Below are positions 34,620 through 46,235 of a DNA stretch of 64,000 bases, one piece after another. Where the stretch lies: assembly GCA_027405735.1 (NCBI GenBank), contig JAPEHQ010000023.1:124001-188000 (forward strand). Direction: 5' to 3'. The translations under genes and the position numbers were made by a program. Under the pieces are notes generated by a model. That model was not told where the DNA came from. It did not search any database and saw only the letters and a list, made by a program, of their open reading frames with translations. The first letter of the stretch is position 1. Every line of letters starts with the position of its first letter. The DNA comes from Mucor racemosus. Lineage: Eukaryota; Mucoromycota; Mucoromycetes; Mucorales; Mucoraceae.

Positions 34620-35920
34620 GCATGCTCTCTTTTCTATAACTAACCTCATACTAAACATTTTTAGGATATATTTTAGACATTACTAAATAGAAATAAATTG
34701 GTCGCATTATGCTATCCATTCCTAAATTTGTTCTATATCTCACGAAAGACCTAAAAACACGTAAAATTCACCGCTTTTTTCTTAAAAAATGAGTCTCACT
34801 TTTCACCTCTGTCCTACTTTTTTTTTCATTGAATAATACTTCAAAAAAATTATATGCCAATGTACCTGAGATGTTCAACTTTAATCCAAAAATGAGTATC
34901 CAAAAATATCCTATTTTTTGCAGTTGAAATTAATTTTTCAGTGCTAATGTTTCAGATTTTTACGCGTATTTCACTACCAAGGATTAGTGACTTTAAGCCT
35001 TCATATCTCTTCGAAAAATTAAGCTTTACTAGAACTTTCTAATAATAAAGCTTACTTGTTTTGAAGTGCTTTATAACATATTTTAATATAAAAAAATTCT
35101 GAGCATTTTTATTTTTTTTTTCATTTTTTTGACATTTTTTGTAGTAGATTTCAAAATATTTGTTGAATTGAGTAGCAATTTTTTTTACTCATGTCATCCA
35201 GCTCGTTAAGCTCTCTCGGATCCAATTTAGTTTTCTTTAAAATATTGATTTTTCGTGGAGATATCCTCAAAAATATGTACAAAAAGGTACCTCCATTTCT
35301 AGCGTTCATTTTCCCCTTGTATACCCTCATCCCAAATTCTGAATTTGAAAAAAAATTGACGAAAATCTCGTTTTCTCTATGAAAAATATAACTAAAAAGT
35401 TCAGTAATGTCTAGATCGATAGATAATTTTGTTGCACATTATTTAAATTATTTATATTTGAAACATACTTATAAAAAGTGATATGTATCTTCAAAAAACC
35501 TTCAAAATTTCAATTGCATTTTACACAAAATTTAATGTGAAAAATTTGTCTAAATTTTATTTAGATCGATGCAGAATTTAAAACTGTGCAAAAACTATTT
35601 AATACACTAGTTCAACTTACTTTGCAGTTTACGAGCTATTAAATGATTTTGTTTTTTGAACCATATTTTGAACATTTTTGGATCATTTTTTCATCAAACC
35701 GATTTTGGAACTCAGTTATTATAGGGCTTAAGCTGTAGCGTAAAATATCATTTGGATTATCTCGACGAAAAATCAATATTTTTGACTAAAACAAAAAATG
35801 CAGAGTAGCTTTCAGTTGGATTTATTTTGTAAATACATAAAATTAACACCTCAATTTAGATGCTTAATTTTTTACAATCAATTTAGGTAAATTTTGGTCC
35901 AGTGTGCAGTGGAATTACAT
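34620..35920 (+). repeat. RepA, copy 3
   Basis: Best-preserved plus-strand copy. The motif AATATTGATTTTTCGTGGAG is at 35,241-35,260 and its inverted partner TCTCGACGAAAAATCAATAT around 35,760-35,779. The left half aligns with 300-790 and the right half with 790-1,400 of copy 1. It ends near CCAGTGTGCAGTGG, while inverted copy 2 has a similar GCACTGGCC at its matching end. Confidence 0.8.
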
Positions 35921-35999
35921 ACTAAAAACGCTTGATAATAATAAAATAACCTAATTTCCAAGTGCCACTCGTAAAATATGATGCCACTTGAAATGTAAA

Positions 36000-36560
36000 C
36001 GACAATAATAAACAAACGCTTCAATTAAACACAATAACAAATGCATACTAAAAATATGAAATAATACCCTTTTGAACCATACATGTCGTGTAGATGATAG
36101 TACCCTTCATTACGGCGCAATCATTTACACAAATGACATATATATCAAAACAGGATTCTATCCAAATCAATAATAATAATAAACAAAGATATCAATTTAG
36201 TCAACTACTCATCTATATTGAAGTTGCACTATCAATATAAATAAGATTCAAGCATATAAAAATTACCCCTTAATTCAAGGCTACATAAAATAGATGATAT
36301 AATAATAATAAACAACTATTTCCCAAAAGGTCGACATTGTCACACTTGACATCAGTCTCTTATGGTCAAGGCTCTACATGATTTACCCCTTAAAATATCA
36401 AATCAATAATAATGTACTCAAAACTAGAAGATTACTAAATATAAATCTATTCAAGTTTGATGGTATCCAAGTTCTCCAAATCACTCATACTTTTTCAATT
36501 ATTTTAAATCTTCAGAAATCTTTTGTAATAAAAACTTTAGCTGATTATAATCGTATTTCT
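36000..36560 (-). repeat. Repeat C, inverted copy
   Basis: The reverse complement of this segment matches 49,690-50,240 and 5,500-5,960, including the ATGATTTGCCCC-like, CATGTCGTGTAGATGATAG and CACTTGAAATGTAAACGAC parts. Non-coding. Confidence 0.7.
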
Positions 36561-36594
36561 ACCGCTTTATTATATTTATATGAATAATGAATAT

Positions 36595-36870
36595 TGATCC
36601 AACCTGGCTAAAATTTCTAAAATAAATACTGCAACTGTAACAGTATCCAAGATTGAAAATTTAGCATCCCATTAATTTGTTGGTTAAAATGTAGGTATCC
36701 ATAACCCACTTTTTGCAAGTGGAATTTGTTGGCAGGCCATTTCAAATTAGAAATAGAGCTAAATCAGCCAAAACTAGCATATATCACAATGGCAACCAAT
36801 TAAATTTAGAAGTAAACATTCTTTTTATGTATTGGTCAAAATGTTGGTGCAATATGTTTCACATCTATTC
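36595..36870 (-). repeat. Dispersed repeat H, copy 2
   Basis: Inverted relative of 23,430-23,710 (GTAACAGTATCC, TTTGTTGGTTAAAAT, AACATTCTTT). It adjoins repeat C here, whereas copy 1 lies inside the long-TIR element. Confidence 0.55.
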
Positions 36871-38502
36871 TTTTCAAAACTTTTAGATATACATCCAATA
36901 CTGATTTCAATAACTATACGCAAAAGTTATCAGGAAAAATATCAGCAAATTGTAAGCCTTTGTTTGCTAAATGAGTTGTTGTTTTTGCAGTAATGAATAG
37001 AAAAAAAAAGTTGGCAGCATCATCTACTACTGTCTAGTATTTTATTTTTTAAAAATATGGATTTCTGATGGAGTAGGTATATATAATTGATGAAGTAAGC
37101 TGGCAGCCAGATTATTATATTCACCACAAAAATTAGTTCGAGTTTGAGCCGTGATAATATTCTGTTAATAATATAATCAATTTTTGCTATGAAATTCCCT
37201 TTCGTTTATTATACATTTTCATTTGATTTTACTGACTTTTTTTTCGTGAAGTCTAATCGAATCATGCAATCAGTATGAAATGTGATATGTGATCCTAAAG
37301 GCTCACATTACAATTTTCTGGATGAATTGACCACGATTTATTTCTGCAAAAAAAATTGAGATATGCATTTCATAAGATCTAACTTACTGCTATGGATCAG
37401 CAATATAACTTAAAAAAAAAAACGCGATATATAGCTATTATATTTAATAGTTCGCAAAATGTTTTAAATTAAAAGAAGCCAAAAACATGAATGCATGATA
37501 ATTGTTTGATGCTCAAATATGTTTAATGCTATCTTAAAGCATTAAAAATCAGCATCGTATCCTGTGATAGACTACAGCAAAGCTTGATCCTGAAGCAATG
37601 TACAAGCGAACTCGAATATTTATAAGGTATTTTTCAAACTATCGAGTATCGTAAATAAGCGTAACAGAAACTAGATTCAGCTACAACATCTCAGGTATGA
37701 CATTGCATCCTTTATTCCTTGGTTGATCATTAAAATAAAAAACAAAGCATCAATTACGAATCATCTTTCCTTTAGATTCACAAATGCTGTCATATTCGGG
37801 ATGTACTTCCTGATAACAATTGTTAATGTTAAAATAGATTTATCTATATTATAAATACTATCAATTGGATTAATAAAAATAATATAGTAAATTCATATAG
37901 GGGCTATGCCATGTTAACATTGCATTGCAATATGGATTGCCCTGCAAATTTAATGTGTAAAATATATTATACTCGCAAGATTCAAGGCTTGCCTACCAAA
38001 GAAAATCGGCATTTGAAATATTTTCGATTTCCATCATTTTTATCCAAAATTATGATATTTAAAGAGTTTTTACAAGACAAAAACAGAATAAAAATCAATT
38101 TAATATGGATATAAGATAAGAATATACATCTCATACATCCTGGTATTTTTTATTTTCATGTTAATTATCGAAAAATGTCCACGCTCCGAAATTGAAAGGT
38201 TTAAGGTCTCACGGAAATATTATCACACAGAAAAGTGATTTTGCAGTTTAATTGAGCATTTTCAAATATATAGCTTTACAGAAACAATGCATAATTAATT
38301 TAATTCGTAATAATATCATCATCCATCTTTTATCCCAACAATTCATTGAATAAATGTAGAACTCTCATCGCCCACCATCACAATTAGTAATATCAAAAAT
38401 ATAGATTTTTTTTTTATTTTTTATTTTATTGCATCAAAACAAAAGCGTCATAGGAAAAATAGATATAGCTCCATTTCTCAGCAAAGCTTTTATTGAACTT
38501 CC
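36871..38502. other. Intergenic region downstream of RPL21
   Basis: AT-rich with several A/T homopolymer runs (for example near 38,410). No gene or recognised repeat; the last bases are the 3' region of RPL21. Confidence 0.4.
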
Positions 38503-39227
38503 TTAGATAAGAGTTTCGTAAGGGATAGGAGCAAGAGTTTGAGGAACGTTGAACTTGGTAGAGATGTGACGAGCCTCACGAGGTTGAGCAGGGAGTCTCT
38601 TCAAGTTGAAAGAGACTAATGATTGAAAAAAGGGTCAATACACAAAACATCCATTACAAATGTAATAAAAAACACTTACCACCAGCTTCCTTGGCTTCCT
38701 TCTTCTTTTGAGCGTTGGAAACAACACGGTCCAAGAATTCTTGACGACACTTGGAGTGCTTGATGTGTTCAACACGAACATTAACACGCTTCTCCAAATA
38801 ACGGTTACCAACGTTCTTGTGAACGAGGACACCAACAGAGGACTTGGTGACGTTGAAGATGACACCAGTACGACTAAATTATACATTATTAATTTTCTAG
38901 ATGAATCTCGATTTATTTTTTCTTTCTAGATATTTACCCGTGGTAGAACTTGTGGGGCATACCCTTTTGGACAGCGGCGTTAGCCTTGATATCGACAATA
39001 TCACCAACCTTGTAAGTCTTCAAGTAAGTAGAGAGAGGGATGGAACCATGCTCTCTGAACTTACGAGAGAACATGTGGCGAGTACGAGCGCGAACTAAAA
39101 TTTAAAATCGTATATACATGATCAACAAAACTGTAATTCCACAACACAATGCCGTAATATCCTAAATTTCAAACATTTATCGGCATAAATTAACAAACTA
39201 CTACTTACGACCAAACGAGTGAGGCAT
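38503..39227 (-). CDS. RPL21: 60S ribosomal protein L21 (eL21), four exons
   Basis: Exons (minus strand) are 39,227-39,209, 39,094-38,938, 38,873-38,680 and 38,615-38,503. Introns are 114, 64 and 64 nt and junctions keep frame. The product is 160 aa, the usual eL21 length. The start is MPHSFG; then come [72 protein letters not shown] and the end [10 protein letters not shown], all eL21 hallmarks. The first exon holds only six full codons, a common fungal ribosomal-protein arrangement. Codon use is clearly biased to C-ending codons, as expected of a highly expressed gene. Cytoplasmic large subunit. Confidence 0.97.
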
Positions 39228-39744
39228 CTTGTACGAAGTGGTATGGAAAGAGACCGAAAAAAGGAGCTGCAAGGAAAAAAATTGTTATTAAAAGAGTGTG
39301 TTCGAAGAAAAAAAATTGTAGTGGCTTAGTATTACCTTTGATTGATGATATAATGAGTGCTAATCAGGGATATTGTGCCATGCCTATAAGTGAGCATTCA
39401 ATTCCTAATACAAAATCTGCACATTTGACTCAAATGTGTATACAAAATTGATCTTTGACATTAAATGTTTTATATCCGATTATATCACTATGGCAACCAT
39501 TGTTGCTATGTATATTTACAAATGTCTATATCTTGATCATTCATACACATATTCAATCATGTTGCGATGCACCGCCAATGTTTGAATTCAATAGTGGCTT
39601 ATTCTATCAATCCAATCAAGGTTGGCAAAGTGGAAAATTTTTTCTAAATTATACGCCGTTACTGGGTTTTCAAAATTATCAATAAAATAGAGAATCAAAT
39701 GTTGAAATGATATAGCTCTTTCTCTTTAACATTTACTTACAAGT
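39228..39744. promoter_or_regulatory. Shared divergent promoter region of RPL21 and RPS9
   Basis: 517 bp separate the two start codons, and the genes face away from each other. A pyrimidine-rich stretch (TCTCTTTAAC) precedes the RPS9 start, and a poly-A run with AAAAAAATTG lies near 39,280. An open frame at 39,455-39,685 has no ribosomal or other domain and is taken as chance. No specific factor site is assigned. Confidence 0.5.
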
Positions 39745-40320
39745 ATGACCGGTGCTTCCAGAACCTACAGTAAGACATCCACTGTCCCCCGTCGTCCCTT
39801 CGAGTCTGCTCGTCTTGATCAAGAACTCAAGTTGATCGGTGAATTCGGTCTCAAGAACAAGAAGGAAATCTGGAGAGTCGGATTGACCCTTTCCAAGATT
39901 CGTCGTGCTGCTCGTGAGCTTTTGAAGCTTGATGAGAAGGATCCTCGTCGTCTTTTCGAAGGTAATGCCCTTATTCGTCGTCTTGTCCGTATTGGTGTCC
40001 TCGATGAATCTCGTATGAAGCTCGATTACGTTTTGGCCTTGAAGATTGAAGATTTCTTGGAACGTCGTCTCCAAACCCAAGTTTTCAAGTTGGGTCTTGC
40101 CAAGTCTATCCATCATGCTCGTGTCTTGATCCGTCAACGTCACATTCGTGTTGGTAAGCAAATCGTCAATGTTCCTTCTTTCATTGTTCGTTTGGATTCT
40201 CAAAAGCACATTGATTTCGCTTTGACTTCTCCTCTTGGTGGTGGTCGTGCTGGTCGTGTCAAGAGAAAGAGAGCTGCTGCCGGTGCTGGTGAAGATGCCG
40301 CTGAGGATGATGAAGAGTAA
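39745..40320 (+). CDS. RPS9: 40S ribosomal protein S9 (uS4)
   Basis: Single-exon 191-aa uS4 family protein that binds the 5' domain of 18S rRNA in early small-subunit assembly. The start [11 protein letters not shown] aligns with the family's M-x3-RTYSKT. Next come [52 protein letters not shown], the S4 RNA-binding fold [40 protein letters not shown] and a charged Ala/Glu/Asp tail. Strongly optimised codons (GGT, CGT, AAG). Convergent with the Frizzled-like gene, 448 bp between the stop codons. Confidence 0.97.
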   Translation: MTGASRTYSKTSTVPRRPFESARLDQELKLIGEFGLKNKKEIWRVGLTLSKIRRAARELLKLDEKDPRRLFEGNALIRRLVRIGVLDESRMKLDYVLALKIEDFLERRLQTQVFKLGLAKSIHHARVLIRQRHIRVGKQIVNVPSFIVRLDSQKHIDFALTSPLGGGRAGRVKRKRAAAGAGEDAAEDDEE

Positions 40321-40768
40321 AATCTTTCATTAGTATATATGAACCTTTGCAAATAAATCTTTTTATATGATGTTCTTATTATCCAAAAAATAATTCCATC
40401 TCAATTGCAAAGCACCTGTCGTTATTTATTTTCTATAATAAATATCACAGTATCATATTCCTCCTTTTACTGGTAAAAAAAGAAAACTACAAGAAAATCA
40501 AATGTTGAAAGAGTAGGGAAACTTTGATTGATCATTTTTTAGAGGTAATTTATGGCCTAATTTTGATCTTTCATCTGTTTTTATCATTTCTATACCCGTT
40601 CTCTACTTTTTATGATTTTCTTTCTGGTTTTTTTTTTCTACTGTAATTGGGAGAATTTATGAGTACATTTTTTGAATATTGTAATTGAGACTCTTGTTTG
40701 TGTTTGTCAATTAAGTTTATTTTATATTTATATATATATATATATATTTAGTGAGGTTTGAGATGTTT
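40321..40768. other. Convergent 3' region between RPS9 and the receptor gene
   Basis: AT-rich. It includes AATAAA-like signals for both genes (AATAAATCTTTT at about 40,351) and a TA microsatellite near 40,728-40,748. Confidence 0.5.
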
Positions 40769-42789
40769 TTAAAGTGCAAAGAACTGTTCTCCATTCTTTT
40801 CCATTCTACCACGATTACCAAAAGATATACGTAAATCATAAATCAAATCATTCCATTCTCTCCAAAGAGATCTCTTTCCGAAAATAACAAACAGCCAGAT
40901 GCCTTGAGTACTAACTAAAGTTTCAGCTGCCATCATTAGACCATAAGGAGGTAGATGATCTCTAATGATAGTAACGCAGCTATTTTGATGACCACCAGGG
41001 GATAGCATGCATTCTAACCAATGGTTTGTAATACTTTGATCTCGTTCTAAGCTTACAACTCGATGAATTTGAGTAAAATAGAAAATCCAATAGAAAATGA
41101 CAGTTCCACTTGAGAGAATAGCTAATAAAAGAGCACGCCATTGAATTTGTACAGCTGTAATTACATGCTTATGACGACGAGCAGGTGAAGTACCTGACAT
41201 CGAACCCCGAGATAGTGATTGAGACATGTCTGATTGTACACCTTCTTGAATAGCAATTTTTGTAATATAAACAAATGTTGCAATATGAATAATAAAAGCA
41301 GGACATACAATAGCTGCCATAGGATAAAAGAATAATTCAAAGATTCTATCGACTGCCACTAGACATAAATTTGCAAATTCAAATTTAACTTGATGTAAAC
41401 CAACTGAAACTGCCATAATAATAGCAGGATAACCCCAACATAAAATATTCAAAATTGCATAGCGATTTGTAAAGAAATTTGAATTCCAAACTGTATGTAA
41501 ATGAAGGTTAAGAATCAGGGCAGCACTCCAACAACAAGTAGCCAAAGAAGCGAAGATTAAGATTGCACCTATTTGTACATGTTAATATGTATCAAGGAGT
41601 TTTTCTATAGCAACTCCTTACCTTGTGTTGCACACAATGCATTATTATCTTGTGTACTAACAGTAACCGCATTAGCGCATTGAAGGCGTTGAGGATTGCC
41701 GATAGAGAAATAAACTACAAAACTGAATAAAAAAATACTGGCAGATACATTCAAAATAAGCAATGAAGGATGTCTTCTTTTATCAGGTAAAACAAGATAA
41801 CTGACAAGCATAAAGAAAGACACAATTGATGAGATGAAACGAAGGATATCTGTAGCCAAAAATCCGTGCACGGTCCAACCTTCAGGATAAAACTAAAATT
41901 ACACGAAAAAAGTTAGATCAAACATCAATTAAAGTGTAAATTATATCTTACATAATTTTGCGCAGGACAAGGGATACAACAACCAGCACGACAGTAAATA
42001 TTGTTGTTTTCATCAGTGATCCCTGGCTTTGCATTTGGATCTTTCAAGAAAGGAGATGGACATGCGTCCATAATAAAACCAGGCGTAACAGCAGACAAAT
42101 TATAGAAAACATGGGGATCTTCAATCTGTGGTTCCAACACATTGCAACTGGCAGCATCTGATGAAAGGGGTTGGCCAGTAAGAGGAGACTTTTTATTGCA
42201 GTCTGGCGCAGCGCCCTTACCAGTCAACATGAAGATATTTGTGCATTCATAGTGAACATCTTGGCAGGCTTGTTGGCAACCCATTTTGGGTGGTGATCCA
42301 TTTTCACCACATTTTGGATAAGCAAGAGAACAAGAATAACGATAGTATGCATCAACGCAAGAAGGAGCAACAGCACCAAGTAATTTACTCATATTTACCA
42401 ATGCACCTAATTGCTGTTCAATCATTGCTACAGGTGCACCTTTTGTGAAAACAGAATAGTTGATGAAACCCTAATTTATAAATGTTAGCATCTAATTGAC
42501 ATTGCTTTAAAGTTTGGTATACTAACATGGCAGATACCATTACTAGGATACGAAGTACATAAGCCTAGAAAATAATAATAATAGTTAGTATATATAATGA
42601 CATAAATGCTATAAATCAATCATTACTTGGTGGAGGATTAGGGCTTGTGTTGTTAATATTATTATTATTATTATTATTGTCATTAGTACTGATATTATTA
42701 ATTTCTGTTTTGTTGCTTGTTGGTTTTTGAGCAATAGATACACTGATTAGTGTAAATAGTATAACATAAATGTCAAAAATAAACTTCAT
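40769..42789 (-). CDS. Frizzled/Smoothened-like seven-TM receptor, five exons
   Basis: Exons (minus strand) are 42,789-42,627, 42,564-42,527, 42,470-41,952, 41,892-41,622 and 41,568-40,769; introns are 53-62 nt. The product is 596 aa. A signal peptide (1-20) and an Asn-run are followed by a Cys-rich Frizzled-type domain (about 55-165): CTSYPSNGICHG, CVDAYYRYSCSLAYPKC and CQQACQDVHYECTN. A second Cys cluster is near CRAGCCIPCPAQNY. Seven TM segments begin at about residue 248 (TDILRFISSIVSFFMLVSYL) and end with the TM7 segment TQGIWLFVIFGKR. The family occurs in several non-Dikarya fungi with unknown ligands; there is no evidence here for Wnt signalling. The C-terminus lacks the K-T-x3-W motif of animal Frizzleds. 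Plasma membrane. Confidence 0.88.
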
Positions 42790-42860
42790 TTCAAATCTAT
42801 TTCTTTTTTTTTTAATAGATTATATATATATACTGATTAAAATGCTTAATATGATAAATG

Positions 42861-42891
<31 letters not shown>

Positions 42892-43613
42892 TTATATATG
42901 TATAAAATGAAACAAGAAATAAAGAGGAAGAATCCAGTAAATGTTTGTCGAAAATCACCTTAATTTATACAACATGTCGAGAACGACAGAAATCAAATTT
43001 TCCATTAAGCCCCTGACAGAATAGAAAGGCCATTTGTTATTGTAGGTAAGGCTCTTTTTTGGGTAAATCGTATTTTAGGGAAACCTTAAAATCATATGCG
43101 TCTTGTGAGTTTCTGCTTCTACTGTTTATATGTTACTGTATACTTATGCTGATTAATGCTGCTAGATGCTGTTTGTTATTATTGTTGCTCCTTTCTTTAT
43201 TGTACCCTCCTTTAATAGATGGTTTCTGAATTATAGACTACAATGACTACAAGATATGACATGAAAAAGGATAGAGGAGTGAAACAGAAATGAGGGTTAA
43301 AATCAAAGGAGATTCTATACATGTATATATGCAACCACATTAACCATTCAGGATTGCTTCCGTTTATTCTTATTAATAATTTGTATAATTAGTTGATCCT
43401 TACCATTTACTTGAATATTTTTCGGTTGATTTCAAAATGAGTGTATTCAAGGATCTACATAATGTATACATTTTACTATTGTATATAGTACAACACATGG
43501 ATTTTATTATCTATAACATAGTATTCTCAGGATAAGCTCAAACGATAAAGTAGCCGAGATTCATACTATATACTATCTTGTCTATTTTATAAAATAATGG
43601 TATATATAATTAA
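42790..43613. promoter_or_regulatory. Upstream region of the receptor gene
   Basis: 824 bp between the Reeler-like stop and the receptor start. Two AT-dinucleotide microsatellites (42,820-42,832 and 42,860-42,903) lie close to the start codon; the rest shows no clear element. Confidence 0.45.
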
Positions 43614-44508
43614 TCAAAATGATTTTATCACTAGAGCAATATCTTCAGGTTGTTGTAATAAAGAAGATACTACAATTTGTCTTTTTCTTTTCAATTGTCT
43701 ATAGCAAGCTGACATGATTATATATGAAAATATCACTATGGATAAAACCCAAATAAACAATCTATTTGATTCTTGTTGAATAATGGTTCCTGGTTCATGC
43801 TCTACCTCAATAACATGTGTTGGTGTTGCATTGATTTGATTAATTGTCGTTGTTGGTATTATTTTTCTTTTCAATGTAAACTCTGTTTCTGGCAAAAGGT
43901 GAAAGTTATCATAATCAATCTATATGTAAATATGGTTAATACCAACATTTAATATACAACATGAAAAAAAAAACCCATTTAAACTTACCACTATCATGCC
44001 TTGCAGTTTCAAATCAGTAACTGGCTTTGTGGCAATCATATTCCAGCCTACATTAACAGGCCATTCTTTTGGCTTAGGATCAATATGGCCCAATACAGCC
44101 ATAGAATCAGGTTCTATTTGATCTTGCTCATCTTCGTCATCATCACAAGCAACAGAAGTAAACAAGTTTTCATCAAAACCTTGAAATTCACCTAGTGTTT
44201 TATTGGTATATCTATCTTTGACTAATAAAACAATGCCTTGATACGCAAATCTTCCTGTTAAATGAATATTCACTAATGAAGGTGTATCTGTTGATATTTT
44301 AACACCATAACAATCTTTACAGGTTGATTTTGATGGACCATGACCGATTGTTGCCATTTTATTCATATTACACTATGTTTTTAAAGAATTTTTTAACAAC
44401 TAAAACTACACGCAAACACCACTAAAAACCACAACTTACTGTGCCTGGTGCACTTGGGTATGCAACAATAATTTTTAAACATATTAATATCAATGTAAAT
44501 AATTTCAT
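43614..44508 (-). CDS. Secreted/single-TM protein with Reeler-like domain, three exons
   Basis: Exons (minus strand) are 44,508-44,440, 44,372-43,989 and 43,919-43,614; introns are 67 and 69 nt. The product is 252 aa. Signal peptide 1-16, then AYPSAPGTCNM and GHG, the start of a Reeler-type fold, with LTGRFAYQGIVLLVKD and LGEFQGF in the positions of Reeler's 'F.G..L..R' and 'G.F' strands. A Cys pair (CKDC) and an acidic insert (DDDEDEQDQ) follow. A TM helix (about 210-230, LFIWVLSIVIFSYIIMSACY) sits near the C-terminus with a short basic cytosolic tail. Function unknown; probably a cell-surface or wall-facing protein. The Reeler assignment rests on a few motifs only. Confidence 0.7.
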
Positions 44509-44593
44509 AAGAAAGAAAAGAGGAAGAGAAGAACGATTACTTTTTTACTATGTGTAACCCCATGCATTTATTTAAAATTTTTTTAGATGAAAT

Positions 44594-45864
44594 TTATTGG
44601 CGTAAACCCATTCTATTCTTTTCTGATTCAAGTCTAGAATACAAAAGATAGAGTGCCATTTGATTACTTTCAGGTGAACCTGTAATTGTAACTAATCGTT
44701 CATTTGTATCGCCATGAGGATCAGCAATCTTAATATGGCTTCCACTTAATTGTCTAATTTCATTAATCTTGCTACCACCTTTACCAATAATGCAACCAAC
44801 CTAATGATATTGTTAAGCATCCATTATTCTTTAAAATATACACAGTTTACTTACCATTTCGTTTGGAATAAATATTTGTTGCGCTTGAGATGAACCAGCC
44901 ATACCTGACATGCCAGACATATTACCCATAGCTCCCATAGCCCCCATAGCTCCCATATTTCCCATACCACTCATGGCGCCGATGCCATAATCATTTTGTC
45001 TTGAGTTTGGCATACCACCATATCCACCTACAGCAGCAGAACCTGATCCACCAGGTCCTCCACCTCCTCCGCCACCATAATAAAACTGACTCGAGTTATT
45101 CATGGGCATACCTCCCATTGGCATCATGCCGCCATATCCCATTGCAGCGGCAGCAGCAGCGGCGGCGGCAGCAGCAGCAGGGTTATTATTGGATCTCATA
45201 TTCATATAGCCACCATTACTATTACCTCCACCTCCACTACCACGACTATTATGATGCATTGCAATAGGGCGATATTGTATAAGGTTAGAGGATGGTCGAT
45301 CAGTATGTTCTAACAAAATTTTGGCTATGCGAGAAACAGCTTGTTCAACAGATGAAGGAGTTCCTTGAACAGATACAGTACGCTCAGTTGACATAGGCAG
45401 TGGTTCTTCAGAAGCATTTAAACGAGCACCACTATCATCTTGAATAGATTTAATAACTACACCGCCTTTACCAATCAAAGTTCCCATTTTGCTATCAGGG
45501 ACAAGTAATTTAATGACAATTGTTTGTTCTCCATTAGCATTGCTTTCTTCAGGTTGTGCGTGTTCGGATATAATTTTCTCTCCAACTAAAGCATATGCCT
45601 ATTTTATAGAAGAAATAAATATCCAAGTCTATGTATGCAGTGTCTTTTTTTATTATTTATTTATCTACCTTTGCTACTGCAGCCATAGGACCAGATACTG
45701 TCAAAATTCTTTCATATGCACCAGGTATAATTTCAGAAATTGTAACACGAGCATTCGAAGATTCACGAATGTCACTAACGTTCTTTCCGCCACGTCCAAT
45801 GATCACACCCGCATCTTTAGTACCAACTAATGAACGAATTGCAATAGTTTCAGCTTGATCCTCC

Positions 45865-45907
<43 letters not shown>

Positions 45908-46235
45908 GATTATTATTCGATTGGCCACCACTGACAGAAGCAGATGAAGATGAATCAGGACGTATTTTTTCATCTACTTCATCTTCAGAATCGTGCTCTT
46001 CCCATTTCTTTCTTCTACTACTCTTTTCTGAAGAATCTTTGGTATTATTATTAGTATCATCTGATGAAGGAATGAAATGAGGTGCTTTGGTTTCTGGGTC
46101 AGGAACTGCTAATCTCTTGGGATGACGGTCTTCATGACCATCTCTCTCATAATCTGAATCCCATTCTTCGTCCTCGAAACGAGGTCTTTTAGATCTATCA
46201 ATAGGAGAACCACTGTTATTTTCGTTATCTGACAT
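44594..46235 (-). CDS. Triple-KH RNA-binding protein (PCBP / Pbp2-Hek2-like), three exons
   Basis: Exons (minus strand) are 46,235-45,669, 45,598-44,855 and 44,800-44,594; introns are 70 and 54 nt. The product is 505 aa. The N-terminus is acidic and basic with Ser tracts. A poly-Gln run (about 112-128, CAA repeats at 45,862-45,909) precedes KH1 (about 133-200, loop IIGRGGKNV). KH2 is about 215-285 (loop LIGKGGVVI). A Gly/Met/Ala-rich low-complexity linker with a 12-Ala run follows, then KH3 (about 430-500, loop IIGKGGSKI, split by intron 2). KH-KH-linker-KH is the layout of poly(C)-binding proteins and yeast Pbp2/Hek2, which bind C/U-rich mRNA. Expected in cytoplasm and nucleus. Confidence 0.92.

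Noticed and set aside
35191..35382. Similar 63-codon frames in RepA copies at 35.2 and 27.1 kb
   Set aside because: Frame is not kept in the 0.2- and 47-kb copies; similarity is at DNA level.
39455..39685. 76-codon frame in the RPL21-RPS9 intergenic region
   Set aside because: No domain, overlaps the shared promoter, composition like surrounding non-coding DNA.
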